Origin: Blasia pusilla
Taxonomy: Eukaryota > Marchantiophyta > Marchantiopsida > Blasiales
Length of the DNA: 64,000 bases
Assembly (NCBI GenBank): GCA_050084515.1
Contig: CM114272.1
Coordinates: forward strand, 35,588,001 to 35,652,000
Direction: 5' to 3'
Position numbers and translations under genes: made by a program. The notes under the pieces were generated by a model, which was given only the letters and a program-made list of their open reading frames with translations, searched no databases and was not told the DNA's origin. Below are positions 1 through 11,391 of this stretch, one piece after another; positions within the stretch are counted from its first letter, which is position 1, and each line of letters opens with the position of its first letter.

Positions 1-1212
1 CATTTTGGAGTGAAGCAGACATACAGCTTGCTCCAGATTCAGTATTGGTGGCGAGGCATGCAGCAGTTTGTTTCCAGATGCATGGTGTGTGATCGAGTCC
101 GAGCATTGTTCAATGCTCTAACTCCACAGATGTATCTACTTTGGATCATGGGTTTAGGGTATAGATGGAGTTTGGATTTTGCAGGACCTTTGCCTTTGAC
201 GGAGCGCCATAGTCGTTATGTGTTGGTGACAGTCGAGCACTTCTCGAAGTGGATAGAGTTGGTTGCATTTCCTGACAAAGCAAGTGAGGGAGTAGTGTAT
301 GCCTTCCTAGATCAAGTCTTGAGTCATTACGGCGTACCAACTGAGTTTTTGATAGACCAAGGTACGGCGTTCCGCGGGGAGTTTCAAGCATTGTGTAATC
401 AGGCACTGATCAACCACCGCACTACTTTGCAAGATCATCCTGAGGCGGATGGACTAGCGGAGCGAGTTGTGCACACGGTGAAGAGAGGACTATGCAAGTA
501 TGGCTTGCAAAGAGGTCACCTAGGAGATTGGGACCTACAGATGCCGTGGTTGGCAATGGGATGCAAATTCAACAGGCAGACATCCTTAGCGTCTTTCTCA
601 CCGTACTTGTTGCTTTATGGCCGAAAGCCAGATTTACCTACGGCCATTCGTCGAGATGTTGGTGAGGTGTTGAACCTTGATGGCCATGATATATGGATGC
701 AAACATGTTCTCACAGGGCTGAGTTGTTTTGGAGAGTGATGCCTATGGCGTTGGAGAGCTTGGCAATTGCGCAACATTGTGATACGTTGAGGTATGCAAC
801 TATTCAAGGAGGTGGTTATCGACCTACTATCCGGAGGTTTCATCAAGAAGACTATGTCTACTTGCAACAGAAGGCATCCACGACATTGGATGTGACTGCA
901 GGACGTACCATCTTGAGAGTGTGTGAGGTTTTGCCATCCGATGTTCTCTTATTGGAGGAACGCGATAGTATGGTCTGGAAGGACCATGTGCGTAACCGTG
1001 CGCCATGACATCTTCCGAACATTGACGGTACAGTTGATCCGAGCTTAGCAATAGTTCTTGCAGGCGTGCGGTGTATGTTGTGTGGTTCCGCCAATGATGC
1101 AGCCACTATGCTAGTCTGTTATGGGTGTTTGAATGGATGGCATATGGCATGTTTGACGCCACCTCTCACTAGGGTTCCTCAGGGACGATGGATGTGTCCC
1201 AGATGTACATAA
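1..1212 (+). pseudogene. Ty3/gypsy integrase with C-terminal PHD finger, 5' cut by window edge
   Basis: This is the 3' end of a gypsy pol, which would insert reverse-transcribed element DNA into the host genome. The reading frame is open from base 1 to a TGA at 1006-1008, then continues in the same frame to TAA at 1210-1212. It starts in the zinc-binding region (HFGVKQT, then C-x2-C in CMVCDR). The core follows with all three catalytic acids: D in SLDFAGP, D in LIDQGT and E in DGLAERVV. A GPY/F-like segment (TILRVCEVLPSDVLLLE) comes next. The second copy at 57.7 kb has a Cys codon (TGT) where this one has TGA, so one base separates it from an open frame. Downstream lie about 180 bp of 3' UTR, a purine-rich stretch and LTR sequence. 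The unusual part is the PHD finger where chromoviruses carry a chromodomain. Confidence 0.85.
1072..1206 (+). other. PHD finger at the integrase C-terminus (copy 1)
   Basis: The frame downstream of the integrase spells a complete C4-H-C3 zinc finger. It runs C-x2-C, eleven residues, C-x2-C (CYGC), x4-H, x2-C (GWHMAC), then PPL and a final W-x-C-x2-C (WMCPRC). Spacing and the W before the last Cys pair match PHD fingers. The nearest style is KDM5 PHD1 or ATXR5, which bind the unmodified histone H3 tail, but that binding preference is inference from the general pattern. All eight zinc ligands are intact. The finger ends three codons before the stop, so it is the extreme C-terminus of the polyprotein. 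Confidence 0.85.
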
Positions 1213-1388
1213 AGTAGGTAATTCTACATTCCAACTTGTGTCTGTGACGTGGATGACAAAAAGACGACTAACAATGGGCCACATGAGCACCCGACCTTCT
1301 TGCTCTTAGCGTCCGAGAGATGTATGGCTTGGTAGGTAGAGATAGATGGCTATCTGGATTTGGAGGGACCTAACCACCAGCTAGGGGG

Positions 1389-1519
1389 CCGATTGGAGAT
1401 ATTTTGGTACTTCTTGTCTTGTTTTTTGGATTCCATGAGTTAGCATGGGATCGTGCGTGTTTGTGTGTGTGTTCGGTGACAGCGATATATGTTGTGTAGC
1501 AATGTGTATGCGCACGACA
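1389..1519 (+). repeat. LTR-tail repeat lying directly upstream of the LTR
   Basis: This ~130-bp stretch (starting ggagatattttgg, ending cgcacgaca) is nearly identical to the last ~125 bp of the LTR that follows (ending at 2142). The same doubled arrangement occurs in reverse orientation at 57606-57705. It follows a purine run (agctagggggccga) that could be the polypurine tract. It is either a duplicated LTR end or part of the real LTR; the sequence does not settle which. Confidence 0.55.
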
Positions 1520-1521
1520 AT

Positions 1522-2142
1522 TATCACGTCTTTTAAGATAGATTGGTGAGATCTAGTAGAGCACCTTTGTGAGTAATGGAGGACATGCTCCCTAGGTCGA
1601 GGATGACGTGCTGAGGCTCAGGGAAACCTGAGAGAGTAGGTTTCCCCTTTGTTTCGGCTCATTTGGAGCCATACTGAAGAACTTGCTATTTTAGGTAAGT
1701 ACCATTTTGAGTATATGATCGACTTTATATTTTTGGTAAGTATCTCTTGAACTCCTACATCAGGTCAATAGCCAAGGAGGTGACTTGGGAGCATAAGCTA
1801 CCATGGAGAGAGCTTGGGAGAAGGGAGGAGTATACCTCAAGGAGAGAGAGCTTGAGAGCTCGTTCTCTCTTTGTTGAACCTCTTGGCATGAGGTGGCGGA
1901 GCTATGGTCTTGCTTGTCTTGTGTGTGTAACCCAAACCTCTCATTAGGAGAGTGGGTTTGATTTGATATTGAGAGACATGTGAGAGTGCACACATGTAAG
2001 AACTAAGGTGTTGTGAGAGAGATATTTTGGTACTTCTTATCTCGTTGTTTGGATGCCATGAGTTAGCATGGGATTGTGCGTGTTTGTGTGTGTGTTCGGT
2101 GATAGCAATGTATGTTGTATAGCGATGTGTATGCGTACGACA
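1522..2142 (+). repeat. LTR of the PHD-bearing gypsy family
   Basis: The block follows the integrase-PHD frame and recurs in reverse at 56972-57603, partly at 55837-56128 (reverse) and as a core at 37157-37680 (forward). It starts TATCACGTCTTTTAAGATAG (TGTCACGTC in the 57.6-kb copy) and ends in GCGTACGACA, so TG...CA in its better copy. The related solo LTR at 10785 also starts TGTCACATCTT and ends in a similar word. Inside are GA-rich stretches (gagagagagcttgagagctc) and a microsatellite-prone TGAGAG tract. No 5' LTR or primer-binding site for this copy lies in the window. Confidence 0.6.
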
Positions 2143-2149
2143 AAGTCCA

Positions 2150-3640
2150 TTGAAGCTTAAGATAAATTCCAAGAAAATTAAAAGGAATATGATTCTATTT
2201 TTGGAATTCCATAATTCTAAGTTTATTTCTTGAATACGTAATGAGACCTTGAAATGGAAATTTAACTTTTCCATTTTTTATTTTAAGAAAAATATTAAAT
2301 GGGGCTCAAAAATTGTATGTAGCGTATCAAAGCGTATGAAATCTAGGAATGCTTCAGAATTCCCAAGGTCGTTTTTCTAGGAATGTTCAAACCTTTGAGA
2401 TTGTAATTTCAAGCAAGAACATGAACTTGGGCTTAAACTCGGTATTATATTCCATTAAAGCTTATCACACCTTCCAATTTTTTTAAGGAATATGACAAGA
2501 TATTTGGAATTCCAAAAATCTTATAATATGTTATAGCAATTTGTCAAGAAATAGTCCTATCTATGGAATTACACAAATCTTAAGGTCCTTTCTTCAACAA
2601 ATGATGAGACATTCAAATGGGAAATTTCAGTTTTTTGAATTTTAACTTTAAAAAAGAATATTGACTTGTTATAGTTATAGCCCATCATAGGTTGAAAATT
2701 TTTTCCAAAAAGTTTCAAGGAATATGACTATATATTTGGAACTCTTGAAATGGTAAGATTAATTTTCCGAAGATCAATCAAACCATTTAGTAAAAAATTG
2801 AGTTGAAGATTTTTAATAACAACTTAGGCTCAAAATTTGTATTTTAGTCCATATTAGGTTACCAAACCTTTCACTAAATTACCAAAGAATATGACAATAT
2901 ACTTAGGACCATGGTTGCACAAAAACGGAAAAGTCCTTCCTTAGAACGGACATGGACGGACAAGTTTGGACATGTCCACAAATATAGGTTCCAAGAGATG
3001 GGACCCATACTTTTAGTCCATGATGGAAGGCAATGCAAGGATGAGAGAAGCAATGAGTGAGGAGGGAGTGGAGGTGGAGAGAGAAAGAATTGGAGAGTAT
3101 GGAACACGAAGGCAAGTAAGGAGAATGAGAAAGAGGGAAAAGGTGGGGCCCATACGGACAAGTCCTTCCATAGGACGGATATAAGTCCATGGACATGGAC
3201 TTTGTCCACATGCAACCTTGCTTAAGACTCCAAAAATCACAAGATTATTTCTTTGAACATTAAATGACTTTTTTAATAAAAAATGACTTTTGGATTTTCA
3301 GCTTGAACCAATGAGATGTATTTGGGCTCACAAGTAAAATTCTTTTCCTTCTTAGTGTGTTGAACCTTTCCCCAAATTATAAGAGAACTTGACCGTATAA
3401 TTCCAAAAACGCAAAGGTTATTCGCTTAACGAGCGAATGGACCTTTGAATGAAAAATGAGGTTGGGATCTTCCACTTGAATCAAGCAAATGAACTTGGGA
3501 TAGAAACTTGCTATCTTAGTTCTTCTAAGCTTATGAACCTTTCCCCGAAGTTTGAAGGAAGATGACCATTTTGGTGAAATTGTAGGGCGAGTTTTTTTGT
3601 TAAGCAATCAAAGTCATAAAACCTTAATGAAAATCAAGGT
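2150..3640. repeat. Degenerate AT-rich tandem array (array A), split by a MITE
   Basis: A word set recurs in order across the stretch: 'aacctttcccaaa', 'aggaatatgac', 'tttggaattccaaaaatc', 'ttatttcttgaac', 'gagaccttgaaatgg', 'cttgggctcaaaa'. The clearest late units start near 2864, 3363 and 3535. After removing the MITE at 2910-3220 their spacing is about 170-185 bp; earlier units are irregular (230-300 bp). No coding signal is visible. It looks like an old satellite-like or tandem-duplicated tract. Confidence 0.5.
2902..3228. mobile_element. hAT-type MITE with 8-bp target duplication
   Basis: The element occupies 2910-3220 (311 bp). Its ends are inverted: CATGGTTGCAC at the left and TGCAACCTTG at the right. 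The 8-bp flanks match at 7 of 8 positions (cttaggac, cttaagac). The interior is non-coding, purine-rich and carries paired words built on GGACATGTCC and GTCCATGGAC. An 8-bp duplication and CARGG-like ends are hallmarks of the hAT superfamily. Close relatives lie at 20233-20516 and 20058-20670. hAT transposase fragments at 15-18.7 kb could represent a family able to move such elements, which is inference. Confidence 0.8.
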
Positions 3641-5437
3641 AATCATTAGAATATAGGAATCTACAAAAAAAATTAGAGAATTCAATCCTAAGGATCTAGA
3701 AGGCATGGGACTATTTAAAAACAACAATTCGAAGATGTATGATCATTGAGAAACACATATTCAAGATATTCTATAATTAACCAAGTAATTTTTTAAGGGC
3801 ATTGAAGATTTGAAACATTTTGTCTTTTCTTTTGATTGCTTTAATTTGTGATGGAATCTTGCTTTTTTCTTCTAAGATCAAGATAGAGTTTCTAAATATT
3901 CTAAATCTATGCTATTATCATCATTTGATGGAATGCTAGGTTTGAATGAATACGTGGCCCTTTTACTAACTCTTTCCCGTAGAAAATAATTTCTATAGGA
4001 TTAAGTGATTGCAAAGGGGTTTCTAAAATATCTTTGTTTGTAGTTGATGATTCCACTACTCCACTTGCTATGATAATGGTCTCCTTGATCTAACCACTTA
4101 TTAGGTCTTAGGCATGTTGCTCTTCTTTGGTCAAATTAATGAGATAGTCATCCTCACATAGTTCCTTATTCAAGGTGTTGCTATAATCGAATTTTAAAAG
4201 AGCTAGCCATACCTTCAAATAGTTGATTCCATCCTCTAAATCATCACATTCAAAACCTTGAGATGAGGTTATCATGCTCAAAATTACCATCTTGTAAGTC
4301 ATCGTCAAACTCAATTCCCATGTAGCTTTGTTGTAATGTGATCTTGGTCAGCTTCTTATACTCAAAGTAGAGGCATTATTTCTGCACTTGCCATATTACC
4401 GACTACAATAATGATCTCCTCGTCTATAACATGTCAATGGGCATGGTAATGACACGTTGATTGATGAAATAAGCTTACTTCCTCCTCAATTCAATAACTA
4501 CTACATTCTTACCAAAATACAAAGTTGAAGCGACAGTAGAATCAGAACGAGCACATAATCAATAACCGATGCAATCGTTATCATGGGAAAAATGTTTCAC
4601 AACCTAGGATAAGATCTTCAAAGGTTTTTGATATGGATTGACAATGGTGTCATCCATATATGTACATTTCTTTGTTACAAACCACGAAAAATGTTAGATC
4701 TATTCTCAATTGGCTCAAAATTATACAATTCCTATACATGCTTTTTAGAGTGGGGGAAGTACCGAATGGAAGACAACTATGGGCAAGACATGGTTCTTCA
4801 ACATGAATTTTGATGTTAGGCTTGTGCCACATACAAACTTCAACTCATGCGTTACAATGCTCATAGAGACCATTCTCTACCATTCTTGGTTAATTGGTGG
4901 TGAGAATAAAAAATTATGAATCTCCATATTTTGGAGGTGGTAGATGTCTTGAATGATTCCAACATCTCCCACATCTCTTCACCTTTGAAAGGCACCTCGT
5001 CATTCTTATCCCCTTTGGCCTTGAAACAATAGGGGATATTAGACAATTCCATAATGTATCCACAATAAGGCACAAGGAGATGAAAAAATCTCACATCCCC
5101 ACAAAAGCACTTGTACTCGCGTTCTCCTTTGATTAAGGCTTCCAAATTTGTGGAGGGATTTCCTCAACGGTAACAACTACGTTCTTGGCCTGAAGTTCTT
5201 TGTCATGATTCGGCTTGGCCTTCTCCAAAAACAATACAAACAACTCTAGAATCTGATTTCTAGAAGATTGTTTGTCGTTATTTGTTGGACCACGTTTCTT
5301 TGATCCCTTTCTGCAAATTCTTATCTAAAAAAAGAAAGGGAAGCTAGTGATTAGTAACATAACAAACGTTGCAATCAAGTTAACCTGAGATTGTTCAAAC
5401 ACCTCATTTAGATGTTTTTCACCATTTGGAAGATTGG
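3641..5437. other. Unrecognised AT-rich stretch
   Basis: The minus strand has short open stretches (4861-5145, 94 codons; 4108-4314, 68 codons) separated by many stops. I recognise no domain in them. They could be pieces of one decayed gene read right to left, but nothing proves coding function. Confidence 0.3.
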
Positions 5438-5800
5438 CAAGGTTGCATATGGACAAAGTTCATATCCACTGAGTTATGTTTGTCCCTAGTATTGACATGT
5501 CCATGCGGTCTAGGGTTCCTGTAGCCCGCACCTAGGCCTGCCCCATGCACTTGCAACATAGATTCGAGCTCGACTAGCCCGCACACAGTCCACAAGCCCA
5601 ACATCCATTTTGGCCATCTATTTTGTAGCCCATACCAAGCCCACGCCTTGCTCTTAGAGACCTACATCGGCCAACACTAGCTTGCACAAGGCCCGCGGCT
5701 TGCCCATGCCGGTACGCAAGCCCTATGTGGGTCCCTATAGACTTTGCAAGCCTTATGCGAGCTTGGCCGCTTGCCCTATGCGGGCTTTCATTGGTGCCTT
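5438..5800. repeat. GC-rich MITE-like repeat, one end clear
   Basis: It begins CAAGGTTGCATATGGACAAA, the same end as the hAT MITEs at 20058 and 30422. It then enters a GC-rich body with repeated 'gcccgcac', 'aagcccacgcc' and 'atgcgggc' words seen also at 7187-7480, 19435-19890 and 30422-30696. The right end near 5800 (ggtgccttg) is degenerate and I could not find a matching 8-bp duplication. Confidence 0.5.
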
Positions 5801-6269
5801 GAGAGCTTAGGGTATTCAATACTTCTAGGAATTTTTAGGAAATCCATCACGTGCCTTTGGAGATAGTAAAATTCTTTTCTGTGACCAAATTGGATATTTG
5901 AGCTCCTTATTGTGTCTTAACAAACTCTAATTTATACCACATTAGGCGAAAGGTTGTGAGTACAAACTTCTCTTTTGTCAGTGAACTTGTTTGTGATTTT
6001 GAGATTTTTGATTCACGGTCTCGATGTTAGATTTGTTTCATTGTCTTTCCTTAGCACCTTGAGGATGTGGAGTTGGTCAAGCATGCCCATATATTCCCTT
6101 TGAATGCTTAACCCTAAACCTAGATCCCACATCCCATCATTCACATTTGTTATCTTTTCGGTATCACCCTGATGTTGGCTACTATTTTACATCAAGGGAT
6201 GGTTCCCATGGTGGGAAGAATGATTGAGGATACCATCTATCCATACTAGACTGGTGGACACCTTGAAAA
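5801..6269. other. No gene seen
   Basis: Moderately AT-rich sequence with no long open frame and no repeat I recognise. It precedes the kinase-like pseudogene and may include its decayed upstream part. Confidence 0.4.
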
Positions 6270-6776
6270 TTGGATGCAAGCATGCCATACCTTGAAGAAC
6301 AAAGGGGAAAGTTCAGGAGAGTTGCAGAAGATCAGATGTCTCGCCATGGCATCAAATGTCATCCAACTTGTGTTTGCCCTACTTGCTACCATAGAGACTA
6401 TAACACGCGTGGACTTCTTCATACCGACCTTCATGCTAAGAACATTTTCATCCATTTTTCATCCAACTCTAAGCCATACATCGGGGTTGGAGATTGGGAA
6501 AATGCTTAATGGGATGATGAGTGCTTAGTCTCTCCTCAGAGATGGTGGCCCCTTAAACATAAAAAACATGTTGGGCACATAGCACCGTATTTGACAATAG
6601 CGTCTAAGAATCTTCCTTTTATCTATACCATAGGAATGATTGTGAGAAATTTGCACTACGTGATATACAACCTCGTTGTTGGGGATGCCTACGCAAATGT
6701 TGGATGGACTTATTTAGAAAGGATTCTAAAGTGGGCATTAGCTTTGTACCCCTTTGATCACAAAAGCCTACAGTAA
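6270..6776 (+). pseudogene. Protein-kinase-like fold remnant
   Basis: One frame runs 6270-6776 with a single TAA at 6507-6509. It contains a kinase-like catalytic signature, LLHTDLHAKNIFIHF (H-x-D-L-x3-N), then IGVGDWENA, resembling the metal-binding 'GDWG' variant of DFG. After the stop come W, acidic residues, PQRWWPLKH and a hydrophobic stretch (TIGMIVRNLHYVIYN) where kinases have their C-lobe helices. I read it as the C-lobe of a protein-kinase-like protein of the H-x-DLHxxN type. The N-lobe is not visible upstream. Product and substrate are unknown, and it is too short and broken to be functional. Confidence 0.42.
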
Positions 6777-7186
6777 ATTATTGCATATATAAAGAGTAAA
6801 TGCAAAAAAATTGGTGTAAATTGTATAGATTCAGGATTAAGACCATGTACATATGCTCATTGAGTGTATGGTGAAGAGATTTTTGTTACCACAATAGTAT
6901 GACTATAAATTTGTTTGAGGATTGTATATTTTTCATAAGGAATGTAAGACATGATTGAAAAATGTGAATGTGTGATTTTGAATGATTGTAAATAATCACA
7001 GATATATGATCCATGGATGTATTGTGTGTCATCATGTCACTATTATTGAAATTTTTTTGTAACGACCTTTTCCTTTTGGATTTTGCTAGAAGACAAGATG
7101 AAGAAGGAGTTTCCACCTCATGAAGACTGTAGTCCTTATGATATATATAAAGGGTGATGGAAGAGGGGAAGAACCTCACCATGCAG
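6777..7186. other. No gene seen
   Basis: AT-rich, with stops in all frames and no repeat identified. It could include the decayed 3' end of the kinase-like pseudogene. Confidence 0.4.
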
Positions 7187-7480
7187 TGAGTCGGTTGATG
7201 CCCGCAAACAGAAATTGCACACGAACATATTATGCGTCCGCGGATATATCCATGTCCGTGTAGGCATGAGTATCCGAGTACCCACGGCCCGCACTTGAGC
7301 CTACCTTGGAGCACGCCTAAAGCCCACCGCGTAGACTCGGGCTGACGGAGCCCGCACCTGTTGGGTGGCCTGTTGTAGGCGTGTAGGGGCGGGCATGGCC
7401 CCCATCAGACGCGCTAAGGCCCGCGCAAGGCCAGCCTAACCGGCATGGGAGCTTGCCCAACTGCCATGAGTGGGAGAAGA
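7187..7480. repeat. GC-rich MITE-like repeat
   Basis: The body aligns by eye with the element at 30422-30696: 'gagtaccca/cg.ggccc.cac', 'gcgtagact.ggg.tgacggagcccg' and 'gtgtggcc' occur in the same order. Its left end (aaattgcacacgaac) is a degraded form of CAAGGTTGCACAC. The right boundary is uncertain. The GC-rich block stands out sharply from AT-rich flanks. Confidence 0.5.
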
Positions 7481-7929
7481 TAAGTGGAAGAAGGATTGGA
7501 CCTTGTTCAATGGCCTTCCAAGTTATGAAGACCTCTCAACAAAGAGGAGGAAGTTAGTGAGCAAGGTATTTTTCAAGCTCTAACTCGCGGAGTTGATGAA
7601 GAACATGAAGGTTCATTATGGAAATGTGGAAGACGGGTCTTTGAGAAAAGATAAGGGATGGAGAGCTGAAGATTAAATATCCTCGCCAATGCAATCAAAA
7701 CGACCAAAGGTTCATACTTTGCCAAAATTTTGAAGTATGGGCCTATATCCACAACATCGGCATCAACCATCTTCTTGGCCGGATGGAGGAGAGGATGGAG
7801 TGGTTCTACCACGACAAGCACTATTAGGACAACATGAGCATGGTGGATTGTCGAGAAGCCATAGAGGTGTACTATCTTATTTGGATGGACACTGAATAAA
7901 TCGACTGACAGAAGAGGAGATACATGACG

Positions 7930-8800
7930 AAAGTGAAGATGAAGGGCGATTCCAATTGGGGATGGAGAATTTTGAGGACATAAGAGGTATTTTGAATGAG
8001 CTCAATGTAGGTTTTAATAGGAGTTTTTATGGGCCTAGAGAGAGCTCTGATCGCCTTACACATAACACCATTGTTCCTAGAACCTTTTGTGGGGAGAGTG
8101 ATCCAGACAATAGTGAGGTTATTTATTGTCTCTCATAGATGAGAAATAAACTCAAAAAAAACTAAACGAGACAAATCTACACGAGGTTCATCTCATGAAA
8201 GAGGTTGATATGATCTTATTTCAACCTATCGACTAGTTGTGGCCGCTTGCTCTATACGCAATATGGGACAATGTAGTGGATCCGAGCGCTGCCAACTATG
8301 CTTCTTTGATATTGGCACCAACACCTCTCAATTTGAGTAGACAAGAGCAAGATATGCCTAATTGGATGAAGGCAATCACGATAGATGAAGGAGGGGCCTT
8401 TATGCAAGACAACTAGCCCAAATGCATGATTTGCTTCAACCCTATTGCTGTAGAAGCTTGCTATGTGAAAGAAACATGTAAAGCCTGTTATTGGCATCCA
8501 TAATATCTTCAATTAGCCATGTTTCTATCACAGAGGTATCCAACTTGTGGAAAATCTTGGTTAGAAAGACTGTATCACCTTTCCACGCGCCTAGTAGTAA
8601 TGCACCACCTTTGTATCGCAAGTGAATTAAAGAGCAAGAGAATTTCACTTTCGGTTTGGGACATCATAGCCTTTGATCTAGTTATGACCCTGAAGTGAAT
8701 ATAGATGGGGTGGTTCAAGGAGAAATTTGACGTTAACAAAGAATTGATCGGGAAATGCAATCATGGCTCATTTGCTTCATTGACATGTACGATCGAGAAA
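7930..8800 (+). pseudogene. Decayed open frames with a RING-like cysteine cluster
   Basis: Plus-strand frames with a few stops continue through here. At about 8418-8565 one frame reads KCMICFNPIAVEAC, then ETCKACYWHP, then QRYPTCGKSW. The pattern C-x2-C ... C-x2-C ... P-T-C resembles a RING finger whose final C-P-x-C has become Y-P-T-C. No other domain is recognised. Position and strand would allow it to belong to the same dead locus as the kinase-like remnant, but there is no direct link. Confidence 0.3.
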
Positions 8801-8929
8801 AGCTTATCCACGAAATTTCCGTTAATTTTTTTTAGTACTTTTTAAAGGTCCATTGGTCCATTAGAGGGGCAAGCTTAATTTCTGGCTAGCGTTTATGATA
8901 TTCTAACCTTTTAAAGCCCTTAATAAATT

Positions 8930-10784
8930 TTTTATCTTCCATGTTTCTTGGACCCGCGCGATTAAATCTTCTAGCAAGACAATGTCTTTCCATTTTCCGT
9001 CTTGTTCAAAGATTTCATCTTAAAGTGAAATTTGGGTCACTTGATCTTTAATGTGTAATATCTAGGATGGATTCTTGGAAAGTCTCAAGGAAAATGGACT
9101 TTAGACCAAAAGCCCAAAAATATTTATGTGGTTTTTAGATCCTTCTTATTAAACCTTCTAGAAAAAAGGTCTTCCATTTTCCATCTTTTTCAAGGATTTC
9201 AACGTGCCATAAAATTTTGGATACTTGATCCTTAAGTTGTATGTAAACTTTCTCAAAATTTTCAAGGAAAATAGAGTTGTAGTCAGAAGCCCAAAAATAT
9301 TAAAATTGTTTTTGGACCTACGAGATTAGACCTTTTTGCAAAAGAAGGTCTTTTTATTTTTCATCCTCTCAAGAATTTAATCTTTAGTTAAGATTTGGGA
9401 AACTTAATCCTTTAAGTGGAATCAAACATCATGCAAGGTTTCAAGCAAAGTGGATTTGCGACCAAAAGCTCAAAATTACTTAAGTGGTTTTTAGACTTGC
9501 GCAATTAAACCTTTTTGGAAAAGAGGATCTTTGCATTTTGCATCCTTTTCAAAGATTTCATCTTCACCAAAAATTTGGGATACTTAATCCTTAAGGTGGT
9601 TCTTGGATCCTCCTCATTAAACCCTCTAGCAAAAAAAGAAAAAATAAGTTGTGATGAAAAGCCCAAAAATATTTAGGTGGTATTTGGACCCTCGTGACTA
9701 GACCTTTTTGCAAAAAAACCTCTTTCTATTTTTCATCCTTTTCAAGGATTTCATCTTGAGCTAAGATCTGGGAGACTTGATGCTTTAAGTGGAACCAAGC
9801 ATTTTGTAAGGTTTTAAGTAAAGTGGGATTGTGACCAAAAGCCCAAAATTATTTGAGTGGATTATGGACCTACGCGATTAAACCTTCTTGCAAAAGAGGA
9901 TCTTTGCTTTTTCATCCTTTTGAGGGATTTTTTCTTGACATGATATTTGGAAAATTTGATCCTCTAAGTGTATGTAGGCATTCTACTAAGTTTCAATAAA
10001 AATGGAGTCATGGGAAAAACCCCAGAAATTGATAGGTGTTTTTGAATCGCGTGAATTAAATCTTGTAAGAAAAGAATGTCTATCCATTTTTTTTTAAAAT
10101 CACGTATGTAAAGTTCTTCTGAATTTTTTCATACTTCGTAATCTAAGTGTATGTGATCTTCCTTGAAAAATTTCAATCAAAATGAAGCAGTGACCAAAAT
10201 CCCAAAAATAGATATGTAATTTTGGACCTTCGCCATTTAACCTTCTAACAAAAAGGGGTCTCGCCATTTTTCATATATTTTTCCATTAGGTGATCTTGAT
10301 CTGAAATTTGGGACACTTGTTCACACAAGTGTATCTAAGCTTCATACAAATTATGAATGAAAATCGACTTGTGACAAGAAGGCTAGAAATAGATAAATGT
10401 GTGTTGACCCGCACGATTTAACCTTACAAAGAAAGGATACGTCCATTTTCCATCTTGTTCAAATATGTGATTTTGATTATAATTTTGGGTCACTTGGTCA
10501 TACAGTAGTATTTATGCTTCTTGCCAAATTTCAATAAAAATGGAATTATGAACAAATATAAAAAACTGGATAAGTGATTTTTGGACTCACGAGATTAAAT
10601 CTTCAAGAAAAAGGGGATGTGTCCATTTTTTTATCTTAATTTAAGTATATGATCTTGACATGAAATTTGGGATATTTTATCATCCAAGTGTGTCTAAGCT
10701 TTTGTCACAAGTCAATTTCAATAAAAATTGACTTGCGACAAAAAGAGAAGAAACAAATAAGTGCTTTTTGACCTACACGATTAT
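8930..10784. repeat. ~180-bp tandem array (array B)
   Basis: A unit starting 'tttttggacc(c/t)(g/a)cgcgattaaacctt' recurs near 8949, 9135, 9306, 9490, 9676, 9864, 10044, 10222, 10402, 10580 and 10767. That gives a period of about 171-188 bp, with one deleted unit near 9604. Each unit also has 'ccatttttcatcttttcaagga', 'aaatttgggatacttgatcc', 'caaggaaaatgga' and 'gaccaaaagcccaaaaat' in the same order. Units are diverged and have no open frame. A nucleosome-sized period is typical of plant satellites. The array resumes after the solo LTR at 10785-11386. Confidence 0.75.
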
Positions 10785-11391
10785 TGTCACATCTTAGTTA
10801 GCTGGAGTTCTACCATGTCGACCACATAGAGGGTCAGCAAGTTGTTTGGGTGTAACGTTGTCTTAAGATGTCAGATGATGTTGGTGACTGGTCTGTTGCG
10901 TTGGGAACACCCTTTATCAAAATTTTCCCATTTTGGTCTTAGTTAGTCACGTGACCTCTTGATTGAGTCAACAGTCATCCAGTAACTTGTACACGCAGGT
11001 TATTGGTGGGATGGCTATTTTTTGGAGAAGAGCCTTTTGGCTCTCCTTTTGGCTCTTCTCAAGGCTATAAGAGAGGGAGAGATGGCTTTCCCAAGCCATC
11101 TTTCTCATGTTGAGCATGAGGAGCACCTCTCTTGTTTGTGTATGTAGGAACTAGGATGCTAGCATCTGGACTCCCTTGTAGCAGAGGGTGGATGTGGCTC
11201 GATATGCCAATGTAGATTCACGAGTGGAGTTTTTGGCCATGTGACCATTTTTTTACAGTGATTTTGATTGTGCACTTTTAGCGTACATGCATGAGGTTAT
11301 TTCTTGTATTGTATGGTTCTATCAATATGTTGGGAAGATCGATGTTGTGTGGTGTGGATATGATCAGTGATATGTATACGCACGGTATTAT
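10780..11391 (+). mobile_element. Solo LTR inserted in the tandem array
   Basis: The LTR spans 10785-11386 (602 bp), starting TGTCACATCTTAG, flanked by ATTAT at 10780-10784 and 11387-11391. Removing it rejoins an array unit (cctacacgatt to tctttcaaagg). It carries a TATA-like 'ggctataagagagggag' near 11065. Its end (gtatacgcacggt) and start resemble those of the LTR at 1522-2142, so the two families are probably related. No coding sequence is present. Confidence 0.7.

Noticed and set aside
1389-2142. Miniature LTR element (TRIM) with 125-bp LTRs
   Set aside because: The two tail copies bracket ~500 bp, but no primer-binding site follows the first copy, and the related solo LTR at 10785 suggests the interior is LTR sequence.
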